Assembly: GCA_001931535.1 (NCBI GenBank)
Contig: CP016211.1
Span: 3,066,501 to 3,130,500 of the forward strand
Origin: Minicystis rosea
Lineage (GTDB): Bacteria > Myxococcota_A > Polyangia > Polyangiales > Polyangiaceae
Length of the DNA: 64,000 nucleotides
Reading direction: 5' to 3'
In this document: in pieces, positions 28,638 through 36,235 of the stretch
Layout: the number at the start of each line of letters is the position of its first letter
Position numbering within the stretch: the stretch's first letter is position 1
Made by a program: the position numbers and the translations under genes
The notes under the pieces: model-generated
Told to the model about the DNA's origin: nothing
Seen by the model: only the letters and a program-made list of their open reading frames with translations
Databases searched by the model: none

Positions 28638-30242
28638 TCATTCGATGGCGCCGAAGAGCCGCGCCACGGCCTCGCCGTCGGCGCTGCTCAAGGGCACGAG
28701 GACCGCGAGCGCGGCGCCCGGAGGCGGCTCGTCACCCGCGTCGAGCGAGATCAACCGGACCTCGCCGGCGACACCGGTGGCGAGCACCGCGACGCGCAGC
28801 GAAGGCAAGGTATCGAGCCGCTTCCGCGCGCCTGCTTCGGCGCCCGCGATCGACGGAGCCGCGACGCCCGCGCCGTTCGCGCGGGTGCCGTCGGTGGTGG
28901 GCTCGTCGTGGATCGAGACCGCGCGACGCATGATCGTCGTGGGCTCGGGACCGCCGAACGAGCTCTCGTCCGTGGCCAGCAACGACGGGACCGAGCGGCC
29001 GTCGTGAAGGCCGGTTCGGCTGCGCTCGCGCGACGTGACGGAGCCCGGCGCCGGCGTGACCGACGCCGCAGGCTGCGTTGCGCTCTGCACGGGCGCGGTG
29101 TACGCGGCCACGGGCGGCGCGCTCGACGTGACGGATGCCACCGGTGCGACGGATGCGACCGGCGGCGAATCGATGGGCGCAGGCGCATTGCGCAGGCGTG
29201 CGAGGGCTTGCTCGACCTCGTCACCGTCGCCCGTGGGCTTGCCGCTGATGACGCGCGTGTCCTCGTCGAGGTCGTCCCAGATGTTGGGCTTCGACGAGAC
29301 GGGCGTCGCCTCCGGCCCGCGCGGCGGCGGCGGAGGCGGCGGCACCGGCGGCTGATGCAGCTCGTCGTCCGCGTGCGTGCGCCGGCGACGATGCGTTTGG
29401 GCCACGGCGGGCGCGCCCGCGGCCTTGCGACCATCGGCGCGAGGCTTCTCGGTGGGACGCGGCTCGCCGGTGAAAGAGCGACGGCGCTTCGGCGGGATCG
29501 CCTGCGGCGCGGGAGCCTTGGCCGCGTTGATGGCGACCTGCGCCGCCGGAGCCGCGGGCACGATCGGACGCGTGGGCGCGGGACGCGGCGTGGATGTCGA
29601 CACCACCGGCGCCGGCGTGGGCAACACAGGTGGCGCAGCCGGCGTGGGTGGAACCACCGGACGTACGGGCGGCGTCGCGGATCGCGAAAGCGCGGCCGGC
29701 GCCGGCGGAGCCGACGGGATCGGCGTGCTGGCGGCCTGCGCCACGGGCGGCGCCGGCACCGACGGTCGCGACGGCAGCGGCGGCGGGAACATGCTCCCCG
29801 GCGGGCGCGGCGCGCGCGGAGGCGGCATGCGTGAGGCATCGATCGAAGGCATCGACGGCCGCCCCGGCGCCTCATGCGCGGGTGGCGGAGCAGGCGTCGC
29901 CGCAACAGGCGGTGCCGCTGGCGCCGGCGGTGCAGCGACGGGCGGTGCGGGTGGCGCCGCCGGTGCAGCGACGGGCGGCGCCGGTGTTGCCGCCGGCGGC
30001 GCGGGTGGCGGCGGTGGCGCCGAGCCGCCGGCCTTCACGTGATTGGCCACCTCGGCAGCGGCCTTGAACAGCTCGAGCGCGCGCACGTCCGCGTTCACGT
30101 CCGAGGCTTGCTCGGCCGCGCGCCGCAGCCATTTCAGCGCCTCGGTGGGCTCGCCGCGGCCCCACAGCGCCACGGCGGTCGACAGCGCCCAGTGGACGTC
30201 CTCGTCATCGTCTTGTCGCGGCGGCGGAATGGGCGCTTCCAT
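28638..30242 (-). CDS. Long Pro/Ala-rich protein with conserved ends
   Basis: A 534-residue protein of a type common in myxobacteria. Residues about 12-70 form a TPR-like helical pair (HWALSTAVALWGRGEPTEAL, then ELFKAAAEVANHV). Residues about 75-460 are Pro/Ala/Val low complexity with short basic and acidic islands (PKRRRSF, NIWDDLDEDTRVISG). The final 50 residues are an ordered beta-like domain (LRVAVLATGVAGEVRLISLD ... LSSADGEAVARLFG). No signal peptide or membrane helix. Frames on the opposite strand are also open because of the repeat-like codons, but conserved ordered ends and the linkage to the GNAT gene support this strand. Function unknown; an adaptor or motility-related role is only a guess. 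Confidence 0.7.
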   Translation of the reverse strand: MEAPIPPPRQDDDEDVHWALSTAVALWGRGEPTEALKWLRRAAEQASDVNADVRALELFKAAAEVANHVKAGGSAPPPPPAPPAATPAPPVAAPAAPPAPPVAAPPAPAAPPVAATPAPPPAHEAPGRPSMPSIDASRMPPPRAPRPPGSMFPPPLPSRPSVPAPPVAQAASTPIPSAPPAPAALSRSATPPVRPVVPPTPAAPPVLPTPAPVVSTSTPRPAPTRPIVPAAPAAQVAINAAKAPAPQAIPPKRRRSFTGEPRPTEKPRADGRKAAGAPAVAQTHRRRRTHADDELHQPPVPPPPPPPRGPEATPVSSKPNIWDDLDEDTRVISGKPTGDGDEVEQALARLRNAPAPIDSPPVASVAPVASVTSSAPPVAAYTAPVQSATQPAASVTPAPGSVTSRERSRTGLHDGRSVPSLLATDESSFGGPEPTTIMRRAVSIHDEPTTDGTRANGAGVAAPSIAGAEAGARKRLDTLPSLRVAVLATGVAGEVRLISLDAGDEPPPGAALAVLVPLSSADGEAVARLFGAIE

Positions 30243-30454
30243 CGGAGCTCGCTGGTCCCCTTCGATGTATCACGACTGCCGTATCGGCGTCTGTGAAGTT
30301 GGCCGAGGCCCGGCGCCGATTCACGCGCCGCAGGCAGCGTGCGCCGCACCTCACCGAAACGCATTCTCACCGCGGCGCGCCGCGGGTGAAGGCGCCTCGC
30401 CCCACTTCCGACCCGAGCATCCTCTCTATCGCTTCTCTGTACGGGGCGCTCAAG

Positions 30455-30460
30455 TATCAT
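30455..30460 (+). promoter_or_regulatory. -10-like hexamer for the Tudor-like lipoprotein
   Basis: TATCAT ends 7 nt before the ATG at 30468. It overlaps an upstream in-frame ATG (30459), which makes 30468 the better start if transcription begins where the hexamer predicts. Confidence 0.4.
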
Positions 30461-30467
30461 GCGCGGC

Positions 30468-31622
30468 ATGATGCGATTCATCTCCGTCCCGCGCGCCTCC
30501 GTCCTCGCCGGTGCCATCCTCGCGGCCTCGCTCACGGCCGCATGCTCCTCTTCGACGCCGCCGCCCGCGGATCCGGCGAGCGCGGTGCCGACGTTCGGCG
30601 CCAACGACCTGCCGCCGGGAACGAAGGTGCTCGTCGCGCGGCAGGGACAGTGGTTGCCGGCGGCGATCGTGCAGCCCCTCGCGGAGGGCCGTTTTCTCGT
30701 CCACTACGACAACACCGGCAACGAGTGGAACGAGGTCGTCGGGCCCGATCGCATCAAGAGCACCGGAGGCGGTGCGGCAGCCAACGACTACAAGCCCGGA
30801 GACAAAGTCCTCGTCACGTTCCAAGGCCGCTTGATGCTCGCCGACGTGGTGATGCAAGCCGGCGCCGACGCGTGGCGCGTCCACTACGATGGTTGGGGCC
30901 CCGAGGCTTCGGAGCAGGTCGGGCCCGATCGCATCCGCCGTCCCTTCACCGGCCCGAGCGGTCACGCCATCGGCGAGGCCGTGATGGTCGAGGTCAACGG
31001 GCAGACGGTGGCGGGCAAAGTCATCGCGGCCTCAGCCGCCGATCGCTGGTTGGTCCGCTTCGAGAGCTTCGGTCCGCAGTACGACCAAGAGGTCGGCGTC
31101 GATCGCATCCGCGCGGCCACGCCCGCCGTCGTGGCCCCGCCGGTGGCCGCGCCTCCTCCGCCGCCCGCAGCCGAGCCTCCTCCTCCGCCGCCGGCGAAGG
31201 ACGCGAAGGCCGAGAAGGGCAAAGGCGACAAGGACAAGGGCGAGAAGGGCAAGAAGGCCGCTGCCGGCGATCCCGCGCCTGCGCCGCAGAGCGGTCCGCC
31301 CGCGGCGGGCGAAGCGGTGCTCGTGAACGTGCGCGGCGCCTGGTTCCCCGCCACCGTCGGCGCGGCGGCGGGCGGCGGCTTCAAGGTGAAGTTCGGCGCC
31401 GGCGGCGAGGAAGAGATTCCCGCCGATCGCGTGCTGCGCGAGCCTGCATCGCTCAAGGGCCTTCGTTATCAGGTCGGGCAGCAGGTGCTGGTCCACTACA
31501 AGGGCGTGTTCGTGGCCGGCAAGGTCATCAAGCAAGAAGGCAAGGACTACAAGGTTCGCTTCGAAGGCACCGGCCCCGAAGAGGACGAGGTCGTGCAGAT
31601 CAAGCGGCTCCGCCCGCGCTGA
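30468..31622 (+). CDS. Lipoprotein with five Tudor/SH3-like modules
   Basis: This 384-residue protein starts with a lipoprotein signal peptide ending LTAAC (Cys26 from the start used here). The mature part repeats a compact beta module of about 50 residues, each running GxxVLVxxQGxWLPAxI, then RFLVHYDxxGxEWxExV, then GPDRI. Three copies lie at about 40-215. A Pro-rich and Lys/Glu-rich linker (about 220-275) separates two more at about 280-383 (GEAVLVNVRGAWFPATV; GQQVLVHYKGVFVAGKV). The module looks like Tudor/Agenet or chromo-barrel domains, which bind peptides or polymers in eukaryotes. In a surface lipoprotein it may bind envelope polymer or protein. I know of no function. ATG at 30468 preferred over 30459 because of the TATCAT box. 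Confidence 0.8.
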   Translation: MMRFISVPRASVLAGAILAASLTAACSSSTPPPADPASAVPTFGANDLPPGTKVLVARQGQWLPAAIVQPLAEGRFLVHYDNTGNEWNEVVGPDRIKSTGGGAAANDYKPGDKVLVTFQGRLMLADVVMQAGADAWRVHYDGWGPEASEQVGPDRIRRPFTGPSGHAIGEAVMVEVNGQTVAGKVIAASAADRWLVRFESFGPQYDQEVGVDRIRAATPAVVAPPVAAPPPPPAAEPPPPPPAKDAKAEKGKGDKDKGEKGKKAAAGDPAPAPQSGPPAAGEAVLVNVRGAWFPATVGAAAGGGFKVKFGAGGEEEIPADRVLREPASLKGLRYQVGQQVLVHYKGVFVAGKVIKQEGKDYKVRFEGTGPEEDEVVQIKRLRPR

Positions 31623-31681
31623 TCGACGCGTCGCCGGCGCTCTGCAAACGTCTGCGGGCAAAGCATCCTCGCTCTCCCGAA

Positions 31682-31765
31682 CAAGCACCCTCCCCGTTTC
31701 AACAACCACCCTGCCCGGCCGAGCAACCGCCCTGCCCGGTCGCGCAACCACCCTGCCCGCCCATC
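31682..31765 (+). repeat. Short 21-bp tandem repeat
   Basis: Three units of CAACCACCCTGCCCGGCCGAG type at 31703, 31724 and 31745, with a weaker fourth just before, lie in the 248-bp gap between two lipoprotein genes. Units differ at a few positions. It does not appear to be coding. Confidence 0.7.
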
Positions 31766-31857
31766 GTGCCTGGCGCGGATCGGCGTCCTCCATGGTGAAC
31801 GGAGGCTGCCCGGCGATTTCTTCGTCGGGAGATTTCAGGTCCGGGCAAATGCTCTGC

Positions 31858-31863
31858 TACCGT
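31858..31863 (+). promoter_or_regulatory. -10-like element for the Cys-rich lipoprotein
   Basis: TACCGT, with TGC just upstream (extended form), ends 7 nt before the GTG at 31871. It overlaps another in-frame GTG at 31862, so 31871 is the more likely start. Confidence 0.35.
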
Positions 31864-31870
31864 GGCGAGC

Positions 31871-32641
31871 GTGTCGCAGATCAAGCTGGCCCTCTTGGCC
31901 TTGGGCGCGATCGTCGCGGGCTGCGCGACGTCGACCGAGTTCTATTACGAGGGGCCGGGTGCGCCTCCGGATCGAGCGTCGGGCACGGTGCCCGAGGGGG
32001 TGAACGGTGTTTGCCGCATCCCCGATACGGCGCGCCCGCTCATCGTCGACGAGAAGCTCTGGGAGCACGCGCGCGTCTGCACCCCGCGCACGCCTGCGCG
32101 CTTCATCCGCCTCGGCTATCGCCCCATGAGCGCGGCCAGCGAGGCCGAAGCCTTGAAGGAGCAGGAGAAGATCCTCGCGACCATCAAGGACGGCGAGAAG
32201 GATGAGGGCGGCAACAACATCCTCGTCGGCCTGATGCGCAACCTCCACGAGCGCGGCCTCAAGGATCCGGTGCTCCGCGATCGCGTCTCGCGCCAGACGA
32301 CGCGCGATTACATCTGCGATTACACCTATCTCCTCAACACGATGGCCAAGCAGCGCGACAAGCTCTCCAAGGGCGAGAAGTGCGCGACCAAGGCCTACGA
32401 CACCACGACCCGCGCGGAGACGTGCATCTTCGACACCTCCCGTCAGGAAGCCGTGTGGCTCACGGGGAGCTGGTCGTGCGTGACCCACACCGGCGCGCTC
32501 GGCGAGGAGAGCTCGTGCTTCCGCCTCTGCGCCTACGACGACTACTGCGCCAAGCACGTCTCCTGCGCGACGCCCGACGTCGACCTGCTCATGTGCGCGA
32601 TGGGCGTCTGCGTCCCCGAGGCGCGCGCCGGAATCTTTTGA
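31871..32641 (+). CDS. Lipoprotein with Cys-rich C terminus, function unknown
   Basis: A 256-residue protein with a short, clean lipoprotein signal peptide (MSQIKLALLALGAIVAGC). The mature part has a central helical stretch (SEAEALKEQEKILATIKDGE) and a C-terminal half with about ten cysteines, many in pairs (YICDYTYLL, KCATKAYD, ETCIFD, SWSCVTH, SSCFRLCAYDDYCAKHVSC, MCAMGVCV), suggesting disulfide bonds on the cell surface. No domain is recognised. GTG at 31871 was chosen over 31862 because it directly starts the signal peptide and fits the -10-like element. It stands alone, followed by a hairpin. Confidence 0.7.
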   Translation: MSQIKLALLALGAIVAGCATSTEFYYEGPGAPPDRASGTVPEGVNGVCRIPDTARPLIVDEKLWEHARVCTPRTPARFIRLGYRPMSAASEAEALKEQEKILATIKDGEKDEGGNNILVGLMRNLHERGLKDPVLRDRVSRQTTRDYICDYTYLLNTMAKQRDKLSKGEKCATKAYDTTTRAETCIFDTSRQEAVWLTGSWSCVTHTGALGEESSCFRLCAYDDYCAKHVSCATPDVDLLMCAMGVCVPEARAGIF

Positions 32642-32659
32642 GCTCCAACCAATTCGTTT

Positions 32660-32683
32660 GAGCACCAACGATTCGTGGTGCTC
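32660..32683 (+). terminator. Hairpin after the Cys-rich lipoprotein
   Basis: A perfect 8-bp stem GAGCACCA/TGGTGCTC with an 8-nt loop lies 18 bp after the stop. The loop and 5' arm also form an imperfect direct repeat with GAGCTCCAACCAATTCG just upstream (32640-32656). No T-run after it. Confidence 0.5.
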
Positions 32684-32869
32684 CACCGCGGGTGCGCGCC
32701 GGAAGGTTCGAGCTGCGTCCGCTGAAGCTCATGCGCCGGCAGGTTGGAGCCGCGCGCGCTGACGCTCTTGCGCAGAGCCGTGCGACCGACCGAGCACGCG
32801 CCCGCCGAAGCCCCCTGCCCGCTCGTTCGAGCCGCATCGTCGCGTGACGCACGCGGGGCACGCTGCGGG

Positions 32870-32875
32870 TAGAAT
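32870..32875 (+). promoter_or_regulatory. -10-like hexamer for the Nif3 gene
   Basis: TAGAAT ends 9 nt before the ATG at 32885. No ribosome binding site is present between them, consistent with a leaderless message. A possible -35 (TGACGC at 32845) is 19 bp upstream, longer than usual. Confidence 0.45.
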
Positions 32876-32884
32876 GCACGGCCG

Positions 32885-33658
32885 ATGATTCTCCGTGACC
32901 TGCTCGGTGCCCTCGATCGCATCTCTCCGCTCCGCTACGCCGAGGGCTGGGACAACGTCGGTTTGATCACCGGCGACCCCGGCGCGGAGATCGATCGGGT
33001 GCTCGTGACCATCGATCTCACCCATGCGGTGCTCGACGAGGCCGTGCGGCTCGGGGCGAGGTTGGTGGTCGCGTATCACCCGCCGCTCTTCGAGGGCATC
33101 AAGCGGGTGCGGCACGATGGGGTCATCCATCGCGCCATTCGGGCCGATGTCGCGGTGTGGTCGCCGCATACGGCGCTCGACGTGGCGCCCGGCGGGACCA
33201 ACGACGTGCTCGCGGATGCGCTCGGTCTGTCCGAGCGTGCGCCCCTCAAGATCACGCTGCCGGCCGAAGGGCTCGGGATTGGTCGTGTCGGTGTGCTCGC
33301 GGCGCCCGTTGCGCGCGCCGAGATCCTCGATCGCATCAAGCGTGAGCTCGGCCTCGATGCGCTCCTCGTCGCGGGGCCGATGGAGGGAACGGTCACGCGC
33401 GCGGCCGTGTGCGCGGGCGCCGGGCGCAGCTTGCTCCGCGATGTGATCGCCGCGAAGGCGGACCTCTACCTCACCGGAGAGATGCCCCATCACGATGCGC
33501 TGGCGGCGGCGGCGGCGGGCGTGACGGTGGCGTGCGCGCTCCACTCGAACAGCGAGCGCGCCACGCTGCGGAGGCTCGCGGCGCGGATCGTCGCCGAGGC
33601 CGAGGGCGTGGCCGTGTCGATCAGCGAGGCCGATCGCGACCCATTCGTGGTGCGCTGA
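32885..33658 (+). CDS. Nif3-like dinuclear metal centre protein
   Basis: Nif3/DUF34 proteins are conserved in all domains of life and hold a two-metal site; the family has been called GTP cyclohydrolase I type 2 but the true role is unsettled. This 257-residue protein has the core family length and all main motifs: AEGWDNVGLI near the N terminus, VVAYHPPLFEGIKR (metal His), VWSPHTALDVAPGGTND, and near the end YLTGEMPHHDALAA with metal His and Glu, then LHSNSERATL in the place of the usual GHyxSE motif. The start is 9 nt after TAGAAT. A perfect inverted repeat follows 35 bp after the stop. Confidence 0.92.
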   Translation: MILRDLLGALDRISPLRYAEGWDNVGLITGDPGAEIDRVLVTIDLTHAVLDEAVRLGARLVVAYHPPLFEGIKRVRHDGVIHRAIRADVAVWSPHTALDVAPGGTNDVLADALGLSERAPLKITLPAEGLGIGRVGVLAAPVARAEILDRIKRELGLDALLVAGPMEGTVTRAAVCAGAGRSLLRDVIAAKADLYLTGEMPHHDALAAAAAGVTVACALHSNSERATLRRLAARIVAEAEGVAVSISEADRDPFVVR

Positions 33659-33692
33659 CAATCGCCACTCGGTGCATGGGTGTCAGTCATGG

Positions 33693-33724
33693 GTGATCGC
33701 GTGATCCGGTGATCACGCGATCAC
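33693..33724. terminator. Perfect 14-bp inverted repeat after the Nif3 gene
   Basis: GTGATCGCGTGATC and GATCACGCGATCAC are perfect reverse complements around a CGGT loop. It begins 35 bp after the Nif3 stop and lies 206 bp before the next start codon. As RNA it is a very stable hairpin that could terminate transcription. Its internal GTGATC/GATCAC repeats also fit a binding site for a dimeric regulator. No T-run follows. Confidence 0.5.
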
Positions 33725-33930
33725 AGAGGCCCAGGAGATCCCTGAAGCAAAGCGCCGCGCATCACGAGCATCGCGCGATGGTCTCACTTCACGGCGGCAA
33801 TCGACCGTGGTTCGCCGCGGACGGGGATGTCGATCGCGTGCACGAGCACACGAGCAAGGGGCGCGCGGTTGATGTATTCTCGCGCTCTGTTGCAGCGCAG
33901 CCTCGCGCTGGCAGTGCTCGTGGGGTCCAC

Positions 33931-34626
33931 ATGCTGTCGTCTCTCCGTCCGCGCGGTGCGCTGATCGCGAGCGCGTTGCTTCTCTCGGCGTGCACGCTCC
34001 AGCGATCTCCGGCGATGTCGCGGCCGACGGCGGACGAGCCGGCGCGCGCGACAGCGGCGCACACCGCTGCGCCCGTGCGCGATCCGGCGGAGGATCCGGT
34101 GGCGGGCTCCGATCCGGTCGCCGGCTCGGACATCGTGCGGGCGCGCGCGTCGGTGCTGGTGCGGGCGCCGCTCGCGAAGGTGCGCGACGTGATCTTGGAC
34201 TGTCCGAGCTACCCGAGCTTCCTCACGAGCTACCACGCGTGCGCCGATCTCGGGCCCAGCGATCACGGGCGCCTGTGGCGCATGGAGATCGAGGAGGCCG
34301 GCGGCTTGCTGAAGCTCTGGCTGCGCGCGGAGGTCACGAAGGTCGCCGCGCCGAACGGCGCGGACGGCGTCGAGGTCTACGAAGGCCGCTACGTCGACGG
34401 CAACATCAAGACCTTCTCCTCGCGCTGGCGCCTCGAGCCGACGGCGCGCGGCTTCACCAAGCTCAGCATCGAGTCGCACCTCGATCCCAAGCTCCCGATC
34501 CCCTCGTCCATGATCAACAGCGGGAGCGTCGACGGCATCCGCGCCGCCATCCTCGCCATCAAGCAGCGCGCCGAGAGCGCGGCGTCCGGGTCGGTGGAGA
34601 CCGATCCTTTCGAGCGCCGGCGTTGA
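33931..34626 (+). CDS. Lipoprotein with START/SRPBCC-type ligand-binding domain
   Basis: A 231-residue protein with a lipoprotein signal peptide ending LLLSAC (Cys21). A Pro/Ala/Asp-rich spacer with a duplicated DPVAGS motif runs to about residue 68. Residues about 70-215 match the SRPBCC/START-like helix-grip fold, which holds hydrophobic ligands: strand VRARASVLVRAPLAKVRDVI, the conserved LDCPSYPSFL turn, strands around RLWRMEIEEAGGLLKLWL and RWRLEPTARGFTKLSIESHL, and a last long helix (SVDGIRAAILAIKQRAESAA). The ligand is unknown. ATG at 33931 starts the signal peptide exactly, with GTGGGG upstream; the frame is open further upstream but without a signal. Confidence 0.8.
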   Translation: MLSSLRPRGALIASALLLSACTLQRSPAMSRPTADEPARATAAHTAAPVRDPAEDPVAGSDPVAGSDIVRARASVLVRAPLAKVRDVILDCPSYPSFLTSYHACADLGPSDHGRLWRMEIEEAGGLLKLWLRAEVTKVAAPNGADGVEVYEGRYVDGNIKTFSSRWRLEPTARGFTKLSIESHLDPKLPIPSSMINSGSVDGIRAAILAIKQRAESAASGSVETDPFERRR

Positions 34627-34809
34627 TCATGATGGGGCCGCTCGCGGCCCCAAAACCCGGGCTGGGCGAGCCTCTCGAACCGAGAAGACGTGCGTGCGCC
34701 TCTCGCGCAACCTTCACGTTGCCATCAGCAACGCGCTCGATGCGAGCGAACGGGAGGACACGCATTCGCCGTGCGTCGTGCTCGCCTCCGCAGCCGAGCC
34801 CATCGCTCG

Positions 34810-35016
34810 TCACATGCAGACGCGCCCGCCTTGCCATTCGCTCCATGTGCCTTGGGCGCAGGGGCGACCGTCGCTGCAGAGCGGATAGCAACGTTGCGTG
34901 GAGCCGGCGATGGCTTGGCCTTCGGGGCACACCGGAGGTGTGTCGGGGGATGCTGACGGGTCGGCCGCCGACACCACAGCCACGACGACACGATCCCTTC
35001 CGAATCGAGCGTGCAA
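34810..35016 (-). CDS. Possible small Cys-rich secreted protein, or remnant of one
   Basis: The C-terminal 40 residues read PVCPEGQAIAGSTQRCYPLC then SDGRPCAQGTW and GGRVCM, a spacing of five cysteines like the short Cys-rich tails of many myxobacterial surface proteins. The reading upstream has a brief hydrophobic run (VVVAVVSAADPSA) too short for a full signal peptide. The 5' end is uncertain: TTG at 35016 is the furthest plausible start and there is no ribosome binding site, so the gene may have lost its beginning. It fills most of the 475-bp gap between two + strand genes; the rest of that gap shows nothing. Confidence 0.35.
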   Translation of the reverse strand: MHARFGRDRVVVAVVSAADPSASPDTPPVCPEGQAIAGSTQRCYPLCSDGRPCAQGTWSEWQGGRVCM

Positions 35017-35101
35017 CGCGGATTGGTTCGATGAGCCTCGTCGCAATCTTGGCCAGGGCAGCGGATCCTCGAAACAATCCGCGGCTGGAGGCTCCCACGC
35101 C

Positions 35102-35614
35102 GTGCACCCGCTGCTCGTTCCGGGGCTCACCGCCGCGCTGCTCCTCGATGTCCTTCCGCCGGAGATCCGTCCGGTGTCGGCCCCGATGGTGAAGGCTGCT
35201 GCGGCGCGCGTCGTCCGCCCCACACCCGACCCGTTCTACGTGGGTCGAGACGGTCAGGTGATCACCGCGGAGCGGCTCGCGCGCTTCCTCGCGCCGTACG
35301 ACTCCCCGCTCCTGCCGCACGCCGCGTACATCGTGGCCACGGCGACGCGCTATCGAGTCGATCCGCGCTGGATCGTGGCGATCGCCGGCACCGAGACGAC
35401 GTTCGGCCGCTACCACAAAGGTTACAACGCCTGGGGCTGGGACGCGCCCAACGGGCTCCGCCGCTGGTCCTCGTGGGAGGAAGCGATCGAGAGCTACACG
35501 CGCCACTTCTCGCGCGGCTATCGCACGCGCGATCCCGATCACATCGGCGCGCGCTACGCCCCCTTCGCCCCCGAGTGGCCGGCGACGACGCGGCTGTTCT
35601 TCTCGCGGATTTGA
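35102..35614 (+). CDS. Lysozyme-like (glucosaminidase/Bax-type) protein
   Basis: A 170-residue protein. After an N-terminal hydrophobic stretch (LLVPGLTAALLLDVLP), which may be a signal or anchor, the last 110 residues match the lysozyme-like glucosaminidase fold: helix LPHAAYIVATATRYRVDP, RWIVAIAGTETTFGRY with the likely catalytic Glu, then KGYNAWGWDAPNGLRRW and SSWEEAIESYTRHFSRGY. Such enzymes cleave peptidoglycan. GTG at 35102 is used, with GGAGG 12 nt upstream; the frame is open upstream but without recognisable sequence. It lies just before the tRNA-Glu fragment, so it is the last gene before the presumed island. Confidence 0.7.
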   Translation: MHPLLVPGLTAALLLDVLPPEIRPVSAPMVKAAAARVVRPTPDPFYVGRDGQVITAERLARFLAPYDSPLLPHAAYIVATATRYRVDPRWIVAIAGTETTFGRYHKGYNAWGWDAPNGLRRWSSWEEAIESYTRHFSRGYRTRDPDHIGARYAPFAPEWPATTRLFFSRI

Positions 35615-35661
35615 AGCGGTCCCGACCGAGCGGCGCGCGAGGACGCGGACGTTCCAAGGCT

Positions 35662-35691
35662 GTTACGCGGGTTCGAATCCCGCTGGGGACG
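35662..35691 (+). other. 3'-end fragment of tRNA-Glu (candidate attachment site)
   Basis: These 30 bp read as the end of a variable loop (GTTAC), an intact T arm (GCGGG-TTCGAAT-CCCGC), the 3' acceptor strand TGGGGAC and discriminator G. They match the 3' third of bacterial tRNA-Glu, whose 5' strand is typically GTCCCCA. The 5' two-thirds are not present upstream, so this is not a working tRNA. Integrating elements commonly leave such 3'-tRNA copies as att sites. The stop codon of a truncated helicase gene begins at the very next base. Confidence 0.65.
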
Positions 35692-36147
35692 CTAGACCGG
35701 AGACTCGTGCGCGAGCGGGTCGATCAGCGGGTGATGAACGTCGACGCACACCCGCGAGTTGGGCAGCTGCACGATGAGAGGAACGAGCGTGCTCCCGAGG
35801 CTCGTGTTTTCCTCGCACGCAACCCCGCGCAGCTTGAGGAACTGCCGGAGCGCGAGATCCTTCTCCTGGTCGGACAGGCTCGGGATCTCGCCCGTTCGCA
35901 GGTGGCGGAGGAGCGCGAGCGCAAGGTGGCGATCGAGCGACGCGTGAATCCAGTTGTTGCCGTAGTGCCGGATGCATCGGTAGCAGGACGACGGGCAGTC
36001 GCACCCGCCGAGGAGCGCTTCGGCAGCATCGAGCACCACGGGGAGATCGTTCCCGACGGCGCGCGCGTAGCCTGCGCCACCCGGCAAGAGGTCATAGAGG
36101 TAGAGCTGCGCCTCGTCGGCGCGCACCGTCACTGAGAATCTACGGCC
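35692..36147 (-). pseudogene. C-terminal fragment of a DUF1998 (MrfA-type) DEAD/DEAH helicase
   Basis: About 150 residues of the C-terminal DUF1998 region remain: LYLYDLLPGGAGYARAV, a four-Cys zinc site (GCDCPSSCYRC), then IRHYGNNWIHASLDRHLAL and LLRHLRTGEI. Full-length proteins of this group are 700 residues or more, with two RecA-like helicase domains that are absent here. An in-frame stop at 36148-36150 ends the open frame, and the only start inside (GTG at 36132) would give a helicase without motor. DUF1998 helicases occur in DNA repair and in phage-defence systems. The fragment ends exactly at the tRNA-Glu piece, so it belongs to the incoming element. Confidence 0.75.
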
Positions 36148-36235
36148 TCAAGCACGCGATTGTGGCCCAGAACGGCCACTTCGAACTGGTGGGTCGCCGG
36201 CGCGCGGTGAAGGGACGTTTCCTAATCTTTGGGCA

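Noticed and set aside
28557..29834. 425-residue + strand frame
   Set aside because: Arg-rich antisense of the Pro/Ala-rich protein; no recognisable sequence.
35641..35695. Functional tRNA-Glu gene
   Set aside because: Only the T arm and 3' acceptor strand are present; no D arm, anticodon arm or 5' acceptor strand (GTCCCC) upstream.
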